Origin: a virus
Direction: 5' to 3' (one strand)
Virus record (IMG/VR): IMGVR_UViG_3300017917_001510
Span: 1-41,134 of that record
DNA length: 41,134 bases
Part shown: positions 1 through 8,488 of the stretch, piece after piece
Layout of the letters: every line of letters begins with the position of its first letter
Position numbering within the stretch: position 1 is the first letter of the stretch
The notes under the pieces: model-generated
Database searches by the model: none
What the model was told of the DNA's origin: nothing
What the model saw: only the letters and a program-made list of their open reading frames with translations
Made by a program: the position numbers and the translations under genes

Positions 1-597
1 TTCACGCTGTATGTCATCTTTGGTTTGTTTGTTTAGTTCTTTGATACGATCAGCACGTTCACTCAGCATGGTAATGCCAAGTAATTGCTCAATGATTGTG
101 CGTTGATCGTTGGCTTTAAGACTTAGGAATGGTTCTGTATAAGTGTTAAGAGCCATGATGTGCTTGAACATGTCATGACTGAGTCCTAGCGTATGCTCAA
201 TGGCATCTTGTGTTTCTCTCGAATCGCCTTGTGCTTCGTCGGTGATTTCCTGTTCCTGACTGTTGACATAGAACTTTAGGACATTAGGCTTACGCCCACG
301 TTCAATTTTGTATTCTGTTCCGTTGACCATAAAATCTAACGACACCAACATGTTTTTGCCGTTGGTCTTGTTGACCAAGTTATCTTTGCGAATGTTGCTT
401 AAGGCCTGTCCATATAGGGCATAGCTGAGAGCATTGATAATTGTAGTCTTACCTGTGCCGTTACGTGAGCCATCTCCGCCCAAGTCCAAGTTCTCACCTA
501 ACACTAAGGTAAGATCTTTGCGATCAAAGTCGATGCCTTGTGTAGAATTACCCACACTCATAAAGTTACGAACAGTTAAGTTTTTAATTTGAATCAT
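1..597 (-). CDS. 46: gp46-like recombination endonuclease subunit (SbcC/Rad50 type), partial
   Basis: The N-terminal 199 residues are visible; the gene runs off the left edge of the window. It starts MIQIKNLTVRNFMSVG and has a P-loop SRNGTGKTT at about residues 44-52, where the first P-loop glycine is replaced by serine. A Q-loop region, NTYTEPFLSLKANDQR, follows near residues 150-167, and then the beginning of a coiled coil (LSERADRIKELNKQTKDD). This is the layout of SMC-like ATPases of the T4 gp46/SbcC family, which work with gp47 to resect DNA ends in recombination-dependent replication. The ATG overlaps the gp47 stop codon by four bases (ATGA), so the two subunits are probably translationally coupled. 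The family is clear; only the missing C-terminal half cannot be judged. Confidence 0.93.
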   Translation of the reverse strand, partial: MIQIKNLTVRNFMSVGNSTQGIDFDRKDLTLVLGENLDLGGDGSRNGTGKTTIINALSYALYGQALSNIRKDNLVNKTNGKNMLVSLDFMVNGTEYKIERGRKPNVLKFYVNSQEQEITDEAQGDSRETQDAIEHTLGLSHDMFKHIMALNTYTEPFLSLKANDQRTIIEQLLGITMLSERADRIKELNKQTKDDIQRE

Positions 598-1610
598 AGG
601 TTTTGATAAATTTTAAGAAGTAGTTTTGGATCATAAAAGTCCGACTCAATAGCAGTAATTTGATCTGTAACAATTTGATCAACACTTTCAAACTTAACTT
701 CTCCTGGTGATAGATCCATATCAACATCCGTGCGTTTGCTGGGAATTAGGGCCATTTCTCTCAAGTTATGATCTCGAATAAATGTTTCTTTGATAAAGTT
801 TGCTTCTTCGTAGCTGATGTCAATATCTAATTCTACACGCACATGCATGTTAGGCCGTAGAATGTTGGCACCATTGTCGATGCATTCGCTTAGACGTAGC
901 ACACGATACAAAGGTTGTCCTGGCCACGCATGATATTCCTGCGGCTTGCCCCACTCCAAGATCATCATGCCACGATCACTATCGCCAGCATCGGCAAAGT
1001 TGTGAGGGAAGCAGTTGCCAATATAGTTAATATTTTTCTTGCTTTGTCGTAAGTGGAAGTGTCCAGAGAACACGCTTTCAAACCCATGAAAGTTGTCTAC
1101 TTTGACTTCGCCATGATCTGGCATTTCCACCATGGCATTCATTTTAAAGTGTGGCAATTCAAAGTGTCCAAACATATACTTGCCTGACAGTTTGGCCAGC
1201 TTCTTGTGATCGTCTCCGACTAACCAAGGAGCAATGACCACGTCACCACTAGTAAACCAGTCATTGACAATGACGATATTCGGTATGTGTTTTGCCCACT
1301 CAGCGCCATGAATATCTCTTTTGTCACGATAGTAGAGATCATGATTACCGGGAATAAAATAAAAAGTATCAAAAGCACGGCTAAGTTTCTCCAGGGCTTG
1401 AACGCTGAACTGTAGCGTTTGTAGGTTAATCGATGCACGATGATTGTGCCAATCGCCTAGGAACATTCCGGTTTCACAACCTTCCTCTTTGGCCTTGGCA
1501 ATAAACCAATCAATGAATGCTTCGCAATCGCGATTGTGGACCAGACTGTTACTCTTAAGACCCCAGTGTATGTCCGTACACACCGCGGCCTTCTTAAATA
1601 GGTTTGTCAT
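594..1610 (-). CDS. 47: gp47-like recombination endonuclease subunit (SbcD/Mre11 type)
   Basis: This is a 338-residue calcineurin-like metallophosphoesterase, close to the length of T4 gp47 (339 residues). All the metal-binding motifs are in order: DIH at residues 13-15, GDWH at 52-55, GNHD at 88-91, GHF at 148-150 and GHFH at 183-186. The protein should form the nuclease half of the gp46/gp47 complex, which processes DNA ends for recombination and replication restart. It lies downstream of a radical SAM gene (16-base gap) and overlaps gp46 by four bases. No clear Shine-Dalgarno sequence precedes the ATG (the upstream bases are AAAATAAACAACT), so expression may depend on read-through from the upstream gene. 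Confidence 0.95.
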   Translation of the reverse strand: MTNLFKKAAVCTDIHWGLKSNSLVHNRDCEAFIDWFIAKAKEEGCETGMFLGDWHNHRASINLQTLQFSVQALEKLSRAFDTFYFIPGNHDLYYRDKRDIHGAEWAKHIPNIVIVNDWFTSGDVVIAPWLVGDDHKKLAKLSGKYMFGHFELPHFKMNAMVEMPDHGEVKVDNFHGFESVFSGHFHLRQSKKNINYIGNCFPHNFADAGDSDRGMMILEWGKPQEYHAWPGQPLYRVLRLSECIDNGANILRPNMHVRVELDIDISYEEANFIKETFIRDHNLREMALIPSKRTDVDMDLSPGEVKFESVDQIVTDQITAIESDFYDPKLLLKIYQNL

Positions 1611-1626
1611 AGTTGTTTATTTTACG

Positions 1627-2757
1627 TTAATTTTTGGGCAAAAGCAAGGCCACATTGGGCCAAAGTTCTTTGAATCGACGATGATTCCAAGAATCAAACC
1701 ATTCGATCTTGTTCCATACGTCAACAAAAGAAATCGGATTGTTGTTTTGGCGTTTTAAAAAAGTTATTAATGCGTCAACTCCCTGCATGGTAAAGAGATC
1801 TCTGTCTTCTGGATGTAGGGATTCGTTGTGCCATTGTATTGTTTTTTCGAGTTCGGCTAAGGCTGTTAATTTAATCGAGTCCGGCATAAGAAACACATCA
1901 ATTTCAGGCACACCGCCCACAGGTTGAAAATTAAATTTTTTGATTCCGTATTCGCTGAGTTTCTGCACAGTGGTCAATAAATCAAAGGCACTGAACATGC
2001 TGTAGACCATGGCACAAGAAACAGGCCAACGACTGGATATGTATTTTAAATTGTGCTCAACTTGAGACCAAGATGCTCCGTTTCTTACATACTCAAACTG
2101 TTCGCCAATATTTTCTAAACTCACATTCCATATGATATTTTCTCTTGGCCTGTCTAGTAAACTGGTAATACACGGCAGGCTTTCTAAGTCGTAGCTCAAA
2201 TTGGTTATGATACTGATACGACAATCCTGCGGCAGCTTTTTCAATAGAGTGTAATTTTGTTTCATCAACAAAGGTTCACCACCTACCAACATGATTTCTT
2301 TGACATGATCAGCACGTTCTAGTATCCAATCCAATAGATCATCCTGATAAGATTTTACTGGAGGAATTTTTCTATCTGATGATAATCGATCCGTCCAGGT
2401 GCTACTAAAAACAGGACTGCAATACATACAACCTAGGTTACAGGTATTGTTCCAGCGTATATCTAAAAACTGTAAACGCAAGTTGTCTATGTCGGGATAG
2501 TTTTTTAAATAATATTGCCGTAACGAAGACAAACCAGAACGTTGTTCGTGTTGAATACAATCACGGCAGTTATCCAAGACAGGCGTGTCTGTTAACATGG
2601 CCTGTCTTAGACTGTTTAAAATTTCCCCGGACTCAATGGATTCGATTGATTCAGTGTTTAGATTACCCAACGAAGTGCGACCATTGCAACAGGTTCTAAC
2701 TGTGCCGTCTTCTCTGATGGTTAATCCATTCCAGGGAGCCGTACAATATACGGACAT
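1627..2757 (-). CDS. Radical SAM protein with N-terminal auxiliary Fe-S (twitch-like) region
   Basis: This is a 376-residue radical SAM enzyme. The CxxxCxxC motif for the SAM-binding [4Fe-4S] cluster is CNLGCMYC (C106, C110, C113), and the GGEP motif lies at 159-162. The N-terminal hundred residues carry C5, C23/C24, C64 and C67, in a CAPW-like context typical of SPASM/twitch auxiliary clusters but placed before the radical domain. I recall a family described as twitch-domain radical SAM proteins with this order. The substrate is unknown. The gene sits between the late sigma factor and gp47, and its ATG overlaps the sigma stop codon by one base (TAATG), so it belongs to the same early or middle operon. 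It is a relative of the two radical SAM genes at 36992 and 39427. Confidence 0.92.
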   Translation of the reverse strand: MSVYCTAPWNGLTIREDGTVRTCCNGRTSLGNLNTESIESIESGEILNSLRQAMLTDTPVLDNCRDCIQHEQRSGLSSLRQYYLKNYPDIDNLRLQFLDIRWNNTCNLGCMYCSPVFSSTWTDRLSSDRKIPPVKSYQDDLLDWILERADHVKEIMLVGGEPLLMKQNYTLLKKLPQDCRISIITNLSYDLESLPCITSLLDRPRENIIWNVSLENIGEQFEYVRNGASWSQVEHNLKYISSRWPVSCAMVYSMFSAFDLLTTVQKLSEYGIKKFNFQPVGGVPEIDVFLMPDSIKLTALAELEKTIQWHNESLHPEDRDLFTMQGVDALITFLKRQNNNPISFVDVWNKIEWFDSWNHRRFKELWPNVALLLPKN

Positions 2758-3653
2758 TACTCTTCGCCTTGTGTGATTGTAACAACTGCTCCAAGGTTAG
2801 GGTCTTTCTTGCCTGCGTTCTGTCTAGTCCAGGAAGGATTCAGTCCAGCTTGCTCTAGCATGTCATCACGAATGTTTTGATTCTTCTTTTCCAGGTTAAG
2901 AATACGAGTAAACGAGTTAGTGATTGCGGCAGTGTAATAAGCAAAAGGATTCTGACTCTTTGATTCATCAAACTGTAGACCAATTTGACTCAACTGTAGT
3001 AAGGCTTGTCCACGCATTTCTTCGTTGTAGGTATAGCCACGCCAGTTTGATCGAGTAGCATAGCGTTCACACAGTTTCATAAACATGTGTGCCAGCTTGC
3101 GAGTCATTTGTCCGTGATCTTTTGAAAACTCTCCGTTGACTAGATCACCTTTCCAGTGACTTTTGCCCACCAAGAATGGTTCCTTGTTGTCATCTAAACG
3201 ATAGTGATAAAACGGAGGAAAGTTCAAGCGAACGTGTTTTTCATCCAACACCGGCTCCTCAACAAGATCAGCCAAGGGATCATCGCCATCTAAATCCAGT
3301 TCAAAAATATCATCCAGCTTTTTCTTTTTGGGTTGTGTTTTAGGAATCTTCTTAGGTGCCATGGGTATGTGTTCCCACATGGTAATTCTAAACACCAGGT
3401 CAGTGTTGGGGATTTTTTTAGGATCCACAATGGTGCCTTCGCGCTTTAGACGATCAGCACGATTGCGACGAGCTTCGGCAATAGTGCGTTGATTGATCTT
3501 TTCTATAGTGGGCAAAATAATATCATACTGATGATCCACAACAGGATCTCGGTAACTACAGTAGGTATTTTTGCTTAGGTGTATTTCTTTTAAAATATCT
3601 CGATTATTGAGATAGTTGACTTTTGTTGGTGTTTTAACTGGTGCTGTGGCCAA
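2757..3653 (-). CDS. 55: gp55-like sigma factor for late transcription
   Basis: The protein has about 298 residues. Its C-terminal part (about residues 190-270) matches the T4 gp55 family: CERYATRSNWRGYTYNEEMR, then FDESKSQNPFAYYTAAITNS and a basic LNLEKKNQNIRDDML segment. This resembles sigma region 2, which recognises the late -10 element. T4 gp55 has 185 residues, so this version carries a long N-terminal extension with a Lys/Pro-rich patch (near 101-115) and an acidic patch (116-140). Start choice: an AGGAG ribosome site ends only one base before the TTG at 3659 but sits seven bases before the in-frame TTG at 3653, which I prefer; starting at 3659 would add two residues. It is the first gene of the leftward operon, divergent from the late structural genes it probably activates. 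Confidence 0.84.
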   Translation of the reverse strand: MATAPVKTPTKVNYLNNRDILKEIHLSKNTYCSYRDPVVDHQYDIILPTIEKINQRTIAEARRNRADRLKREGTIVDPKKIPNTDLVFRITMWEHIPMAPKKIPKTQPKKKKLDDIFELDLDGDDPLADLVEEPVLDEKHVRLNFPPFYHYRLDDNKEPFLVGKSHWKGDLVNGEFSKDHGQMTRKLAHMFMKLCERYATRSNWRGYTYNEEMRGQALLQLSQIGLQFDESKSQNPFAYYTAAITNSFTRILNLEKKNQNIRDDMLEQAGLNPSWTRQNAGKKDPNLGAVVTITQGEE

Positions 3654-3677
3654 TGACAATCTCCTAGTAATATACTT

Positions 3678-3705
3678 ATTGTAGCATAAAAGCCACGGTT
3701 GTCAA
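3678..3705 (-). promoter_or_regulatory. Sigma70-type promoter for the sigma/radical SAM/gp47/gp46 operon
   Basis: Read on the minus strand, a perfect TTGACA -35 box (3705-3700) is followed after 16 bases by TACAAT (3683-3678). A TG one base before the -10 box makes it an extended -10. This is a near-consensus host housekeeping promoter, placed about 25 bases before the sigma-factor start. It implies that the host polymerase transcribes this operon before late transcription begins. Not tested experimentally; the call rests on sequence match only. Confidence 0.75.
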
Positions 3706-3714
3706 CCTCTAATC

Positions 3715-3746
3715 ATTAAATACGCCTATTTTTTCTGCGGTAAATA
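3715..3746 (+). promoter_or_regulatory. Tandem late-promoter-like octamers
   Basis: ATTAAATA (3715-3722) and GGTAAATA (3739-3746) lie 24 bases apart upstream of the first structural gene. Both share the TAAATA core of the T4 late promoter (TATAAATA), which is read by gp55. The second copy leaves about 21 bases to the ATG at 3768, with an AGGA ribosome site at 3757-3760, so its position suits a transcription start near 3752. The TAAATA hexamer also occurs by chance inside genes, so this is a candidate only. Confidence 0.5.
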
Positions 3747-3767
3747 TAACGATAACAGGACAAGTTA

Positions 3768-5207
3768 ATGCCATACATTACATTTAACGGACAACTATTT
3801 CAAATAACGCAAGCTCAATACGATGGCTATACCATTGGCGATCCATTGCCCAACGGCGCTATTTTTACCAGTCCTGGCAATGTTGCGGCAGGTGGCACAG
3901 TTACAGAAAATAACTCAACAACCACACCGATTCTAGAACCAAATACTACTGACAACACTCCTGGGCAAACACTAACAACTACAACAGCAACAACCGAATC
4001 TGCGCCAGGCGATGTTAGTTCTGCTGTTGATCCACAAGCTAGTTTGGCTCCAGGTGAAACTATTGTTTCTACTGATCAAATTAATACTTCGCCCGAGGCA
4101 CTCAATGCTCTTGCAGCTGCTCAAGGAGTAGCCGGCGAAGAAGGAAATATTACTGCTGACACACTTGCACGTGAGCCAGGAAGTCTTACCCCAGCTGAAT
4201 TAAATGCCATTGCTGATGCACAAGGCGTAGCCGGCGATGAAGGAACTGGTGTTGCTGCCAGCGATGTTAACACCGGTGCAGAATCAACCACAAACGATGA
4301 CTATTATGCCAGCCCTGATGCAGTTGGTCCACCTGCTCCGGGTGGTGCTGGCGCAGGATCCAACACAGCAACAGCCGACTCGGCTGGAGTAATTCAAGGC
4401 CTAACATCAACAGCACAAAGTCAACAAACCTATGCAATACAGCGTCGTCAAGTCAACAATGCTGACTGGCGTGTGCGTTTGAGATTGGCGCCAAACAGCA
4501 ACTATTTGTATAATGCTAGCCAACCTGGAATACTGAAACCACTCAAGGTCACTGACGGAATTGTGTTTCCTTATACTCCGTCAATCAGCACTTCATATCG
4601 TGCGCAATACACTCCGTATGATTTGACTCACAGTAACTACAGAGGTTACTGGTATTCCAGCAGTTATACAGACGTGGTTCAGTTGAATGGTATGTTCACT
4701 GCTCAAGACACCAATGAAGCAAATTATTTGTTGGCAGTGATACACTTTTTGAGATCTGCTACAAAAATGTTTTATGGCCAAGACGCCGAACGTGGAAGCC
4801 CACCACCGGTATGTTATTTGTCAGGACTTGGTGAGTATCAGTTTAAAGAACATGCTTGTCTAATACAGCAGTTTACCTATAACTTGCCGGCTGACGTTGA
4901 TTATATTCGTGCAGGTTCGCCCAATCAAGTTGGACTAAATTTGACTAATCTTCGTGATCGACAAGATGTAGCTACCAATAGTATTTTTGGTCAAATCAAC
5001 AGATTGGCCAACGCATTTTTAAACAAGGGCGGAATAAATCAACCACCTGCTCCACCCACGCTGGGATTAAACGCACCGGCTTATGTGCCAACCAAAATGG
5101 AAATTCAATTGAGTTTATTACCGGTTCAAAGTCGCAATCAAGTCAGTAAACAGTTTAGTCTCAAGGGCTTTGCCAATGGAGATTTGATCAAAGGAGGATT
5201 CTGGTAA
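3768..5207 (+). CDS. Tail/baseplate structural protein (tail-tube-cap-like, gp48/gp54 candidate)
   Basis: This is a 479-residue protein. A short N-terminal motif is followed by a Thr/Ala/Pro/Gly-rich low-complexity region to about residue 215. The folded C-terminal half contains FPYTPSISTSYRAQYTPYDL, then a LNGMFTAQDTNEANYLL segment and an AVIHFLRSATKMFYG stretch. I recall this pattern from baseplate and tail-tube-junction proteins of aquatic T4-like phages, but I cannot assign it securely to gp48 or gp54. It is the first gene of the structural operon and overlaps gp53 by one base (TAATG), which fits a role where the tube meets the baseplate. The start has an AGGA site seven bases upstream. 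Confidence 0.6.
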   Translation: MPYITFNGQLFQITQAQYDGYTIGDPLPNGAIFTSPGNVAAGGTVTENNSTTTPILEPNTTDNTPGQTLTTTTATTESAPGDVSSAVDPQASLAPGETIVSTDQINTSPEALNALAAAQGVAGEEGNITADTLAREPGSLTPAELNAIADAQGVAGDEGTGVAASDVNTGAESTTNDDYYASPDAVGPPAPGGAGAGSNTATADSAGVIQGLTSTAQSQQTYAIQRRQVNNADWRVRLRLAPNSNYLYNASQPGILKPLKVTDGIVFPYTPSISTSYRAQYTPYDLTHSNYRGYWYSSSYTDVVQLNGMFTAQDTNEANYLLAVIHFLRSATKMFYGQDAERGSPPPVCYLSGLGEYQFKEHACLIQQFTYNLPADVDYIRAGSPNQVGLNLTNLRDRQDVATNSIFGQINRLANAFLNKGGINQPPAPPTLGLNAPAYVPTKMEIQLSLLPVQSRNQVSKQFSLKGFANGDLIKGGFW

Positions 5208-5506
5208 TGGCCACTTACGATTCAGCCAGTCCTTACTATAGCACACAGTATAGTCAATTTTTCTTGGATGTCATGGTCAACAGACCTATACCTAAACAAA
5301 CTGATGATCAGTTGTTTAAAATTAATGCTACCTATCAGTATCGACCTGACCTGTTGGCGTTTGACTTGTATGATAACTCCAAACTCTGGTGGGTGTTTTA
5401 TCAACGCAATCCCAACACACTTACCGCACCCCCGTTAGATTTCAAAGTAGGCACATTGATATACATTCCAAAAATTACTACATTACGTTCAGTGTTAGGA
5501 TTCTAA
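5207..5506 (+). CDS. 53: Baseplate wedge protein gp53-like
   Basis: This is a 99-residue protein with the gp53 signature: RPDLLAFDLYDNSKLWWVF followed by QRNPN and ending in a short LysM-like GTLIYIPK segment. T4 gp53 is about twice as long (196 residues), but short forms that keep this core are common in phages with long contractile tails. In T4, gp53 clamps neighbouring wedges together around the hub. It is coupled to the gene before it by a one-base overlap, with a GGAGG ribosome site inside that gene, and is followed one base later by the hub-like gene. Confidence 0.86.
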   Translation: MATYDSASPYYSTQYSQFFLDVMVNRPIPKQTDDQLFKINATYQYRPDLLAFDLYDNSKLWWVFYQRNPNTLTAPPLDFKVGTLIYIPKITTLRSVLGF

Positions 5507-5507
5507 C

Positions 5508-6698
5508 ATGGCACAAACTCCACAAGAAGCCGCTCAAGCAGTTGCTGCCGCAGAAGCACAAGGACAAAATAATTCTCCTTATGTGAGCACGATTCCTACG
5601 TCGGTGGCAGCCGATACTCTGGATACTACACAAAGTCAAGCCACTCCGGCAAATGCACCAGTCTTCACAGCGGCACAAGTAAATCAAAATTTAGCTGCCA
5701 CAGGAGCCTCAGGCGCAGCTACACCTACTACCCAGCCTGGTGCAGGAGCCGCAACTGAAGATAAATCAGGCTCAGCCACTACAGCAGCTGGCAAAATTAT
5801 TTCAGCGTCATTTAATCAGACCATTGTGCCACAGCCCAACGTGCTTGACAAGTATGTGAGCTATACCTATGGTGTCAGTTGGTATCTTATTACTCCGCAA
5901 CAGTTTGATAATTTCCAAAAGGGCAACAGAAATTTTGCTACCTGGCAACTGTTGGCGCAATCGGGCGGAGCAAGTCAAACTGGACGCAATCAATTTTTCC
6001 AACTAGACTACTACATGGATGATTTTGTTATAGAAACCACCTGTGTTGGCAAAGGAACAGGAACACCTACGCAGGCAACTCTTATTGAATTCACAATCAA
6101 AGAACCCAATGGCCTTACACTGATTCCAAATTTATACAAAGCAGTAGACACTCTTTATAAACAAAACAATTTGTCCAACGGAAACGCTACCAGTTACGTA
6201 GCAGCCACTTATGTTTTGGTCTTTAGATTTTACGGCTACGACGAAAACGGAAAACTTGCGAACCCTATTCGCGGACAAGGACTCACTGGATACCCAGCAA
6301 TTTCATCAGATCCTAAATCAATTGTGGAAAGATATTATCCATTTTTGATACAGGATCTTACGTTCAGTGTCACTAATAAAATTATTGAATACAAAGTAAA
6401 AGGACAACCAGTTCCTTATCAGACCGCTGTTAGTTTTGACCGCGGCAGTATTCCGTTTCAGTTTGAATTGGTCGGCGAAACTGTTACAGATATTTTGGTA
6501 GGCAAACCAGTAGGCACACAGTATGCCACCACTGCAGGCGAACGTGAGAGCACTCCAACACCAGCGCCTACGCAACCAGCACCAGCACCTACCACTGTAG
6601 CAGACTTACCAATGAAACAGCAAGCAGCCATTGCTGCTGGAACCGATCCTAACGCAGTAACCGACTCGGGCATGGCCTTTGGTGGTGGAGGATTATAA
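5508..6698 (+). CDS. Baseplate hub-like structural protein (N-terminal hub region candidate)
   Basis: This is a 396-residue protein. An Ala/Thr/Pro/Gln-rich leader runs to about residue 95, followed by a folded core containing LDKYVSYTYGVSWYLITPQQ, then FFQLDYYMDDFVIETTCVGK and TLIEFTIKEPNGLTLIPNLY. A second conserved block, YVLVFRFYGYDENGK, follows. The end is a Pro/Ala/Thr-rich tail (near 350-370). I associate this core with the first domain of phage hub proteins (gp27/gpD class), from general knowledge of such proteins. It lies between gp53 and a second hub-like gene and overlaps the latter by one base, with a GGAGG ribosome site. Together the two may form the hub that a single gp27 makes in T4. 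The function is inferred, not proven. Confidence 0.5.
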   Translation: MAQTPQEAAQAVAAAEAQGQNNSPYVSTIPTSVAADTLDTTQSQATPANAPVFTAAQVNQNLAATGASGAATPTTQPGAGAATEDKSGSATTAAGKIISASFNQTIVPQPNVLDKYVSYTYGVSWYLITPQQFDNFQKGNRNFATWQLLAQSGGASQTGRNQFFQLDYYMDDFVIETTCVGKGTGTPTQATLIEFTIKEPNGLTLIPNLYKAVDTLYKQNNLSNGNATSYVAATYVLVFRFYGYDENGKLANPIRGQGLTGYPAISSDPKSIVERYYPFLIQDLTFSVTNKIIEYKVKGQPVPYQTAVSFDRGSIPFQFELVGETVTDILVGKPVGTQYATTAGERESTPTPAPTQPAPAPTTVADLPMKQQAAIAAGTDPNAVTDSGMAFGGGGL

Positions 6699-8488
6699 TG
6701 GCACTTATATATGATGCACTGGGTAATGTTATAGGCGAAGACGGACCAACACCAGGAGTTCGTACTGCCAGTGGCCTAGATAGTCCAATTGCTCCAGCAC
6801 CTGCTGTAACCAATACATCTAGCAACGCTACTGGAACAACTTCGGCACCACCCAATGCCGCAGCAGCTGCCAAGAAAGAAAACACATTCACTGGTTTGTG
6901 TGAAGCACTGAATACCTTTCAAAAAGAACAAGAAAAGAAATTGCCTGGCTATGTTGCCGACGAATATATTATTGAATTTGCGCCGGCTAGTCTAGGTGAT
7001 AGCACAGTCAAAAAACCTGGCAACACAGATTTTAGCAATACCCCTAATCAAGAAATTGACCCCAACGGTAAAAGTTTAAATCCAGCAACCAACAGTGTCA
7101 AGACTTCGGCACGTGTATTGCCTGTGGTTGCCGGCACACAGATTGTGCAGTTTATTGATCAGGTCATGCGCAACAGCAGTTATATCAGTGACCAAGCACT
7201 GTATATCAAGGACGAAGTCACCGGTGCTATCAAACCCAATGCCAACACCAAAAATGGACAGACAGCCTGGTTCAAAGTAAGTGTTACAGCTACTCCGCTG
7301 AAGATGGACAAGGTTCGCAATGATCATGCTTATCGCATGAAGTTTACCATTACACCGTATGCCATAAATCAAGTGCGTAGCGACTGGTTTGCCAAGGGCA
7401 GATACAGAGGCACACACAAGGTTTACAATTATTGGTTTACCGGTGAAAATAATTCTGTGCTTGATTTTCAAATCAACTACAACAGTTTGTATCGCACAGT
7501 GATAACCGGCAACAGTATTGGTTCCAGTTCGCAGGTCACATCGGACCCTAGAGCCATTGTCAAAAAAACTTTTATGCCAGCATCGGCACAAAGTGACAAA
7601 GGAGCAAAAAACGGTGCCAACGAGCCAGCAGCCAATCTAGCAGACAGTTTGTATAGTCCCAATGACTTTGCCGAAACAAAAATACGTATAGTAGGTGATC
7701 CTGCCTGGATGCAACAGGGCGAAATCACCACCGGAGTCAGTGCTAGAACTTTTAACTTTGCTCCATTCAACAGCGACGGCGGAATCAATTTTGACAGTCA
7801 AGAAATTGTATTTTCTATAAGTTTCAATCGCCCCACTGACTATGACTTCAACACTGGCCTGATGAATGTCAATGCCAACAATGTTACTTCGGGACAAAAC
7901 GCTGCCACTGGTAGTGTTCGTGCTCAAGAAACCATGTTGTTTCAAGCACAAAAAGTTAGACACACATTTAGCAAAGGTAAATTTGAACAAGAAATTACCG
8001 GAACCTTGCTACAAGAATTTTATGACAATTTGTCTGGCTCGGCCACAAATCAAAGTGGCGCAGGTATTCAAGCGCCACAGCCTGCATCGCAAGCAGGCCA
8101 GACAGCTGAAACTCCTTCAGCATCTGTGGCTACAGCAGGCAATTCAAACAACGGCACTACTACCATTGAAGAAACAGGTGTGCGAGCTCCTAGTCGGTCA
8201 GCCGAAGACAATGGTCCAGTTACTACATCTACACCTCCAAATTCCAACGCACAGGATCAGGCAGCACCTACCAGTGACAATGGTCCAGCACCGCAACAAC
8301 CAGCTGGACCAACCACATCAAACGGCACAGTGGTGGCATCATACAATAATTCATCGCCAAGTAATCCGCTGGGAATTGGTAATCCTTTAGATGTTTCAAG
8401 ACTCACCGCAGAAGAGCGAGCCATTTATAATATTGGACAACAATCTGCTGTAAATAGCACACCCCAAACCACTAACAGAGATGCATAA
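6698..8488 (+). CDS. Baseplate hub-like protein (gp27/gpD-type candidate)
   Basis: This is a 596-residue protein. After a low-complexity leader, residues 60-330 include YVADEYIIEFAPASL, the segment AGTQIVQFIDQVMRNSSYI, and YNYWFTGENNSVLDFQINYN. The helix in the second segment is typical of hub proteins of the gp27/late-control gpD class, and the third motif recurs in long-tailed phage hubs. The C-terminal 150 residues are Gln/Pro/Ser/Thr-rich and probably disordered. It overlaps the spike gene by one base and follows another hub-like gene, so it probably forms part of the ring on which the gp5-like spike sits. The gp27 equivalence is an inference from order and motifs. Confidence 0.55.
   Translation: MALIYDALGNVIGEDGPTPGVRTASGLDSPIAPAPAVTNTSSNATGTTSAPPNAAAAAKKENTFTGLCEALNTFQKEQEKKLPGYVADEYIIEFAPASLGDSTVKKPGNTDFSNTPNQEIDPNGKSLNPATNSVKTSARVLPVVAGTQIVQFIDQVMRNSSYISDQALYIKDEVTGAIKPNANTKNGQTAWFKVSVTATPLKMDKVRNDHAYRMKFTITPYAINQVRSDWFAKGRYRGTHKVYNYWFTGENNSVLDFQINYNSLYRTVITGNSIGSSSQVTSDPRAIVKKTFMPASAQSDKGAKNGANEPAANLADSLYSPNDFAETKIRIVGDPAWMQQGEITTGVSARTFNFAPFNSDGGINFDSQEIVFSISFNRPTDYDFNTGLMNVNANNVTSGQNAATGSVRAQETMLFQAQKVRHTFSKGKFEQEITGTLLQEFYDNLSGSATNQSGAGIQAPQPASQAGQTAETPSASVATAGNSNNGTTTIEETGVRAPSRSAEDNGPVTTSTPPNSNAQDQAAPTSDNGPAPQQPAGPTTSNGTVVASYNNSSPSNPLGIGNPLDVSRLTAEERAIYNIGQQSAVNSTPQTTNRDA

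Noticed and set aside
7076-7591. 171-residue open frame on the minus strand
   Set aside because: It lies wholly inside the hub-like gene, has no ribosome site, and its sequence looks like a reverse-frame translation with many Cys/His.
7866-8390. 174-residue open frame on the plus strand, rich in Gln/His/Leu
   Set aside because: It is the shifted frame of the Gln/Pro/Thr-rich low-complexity end of the hub-like protein; composition is a by-product of that repeat.
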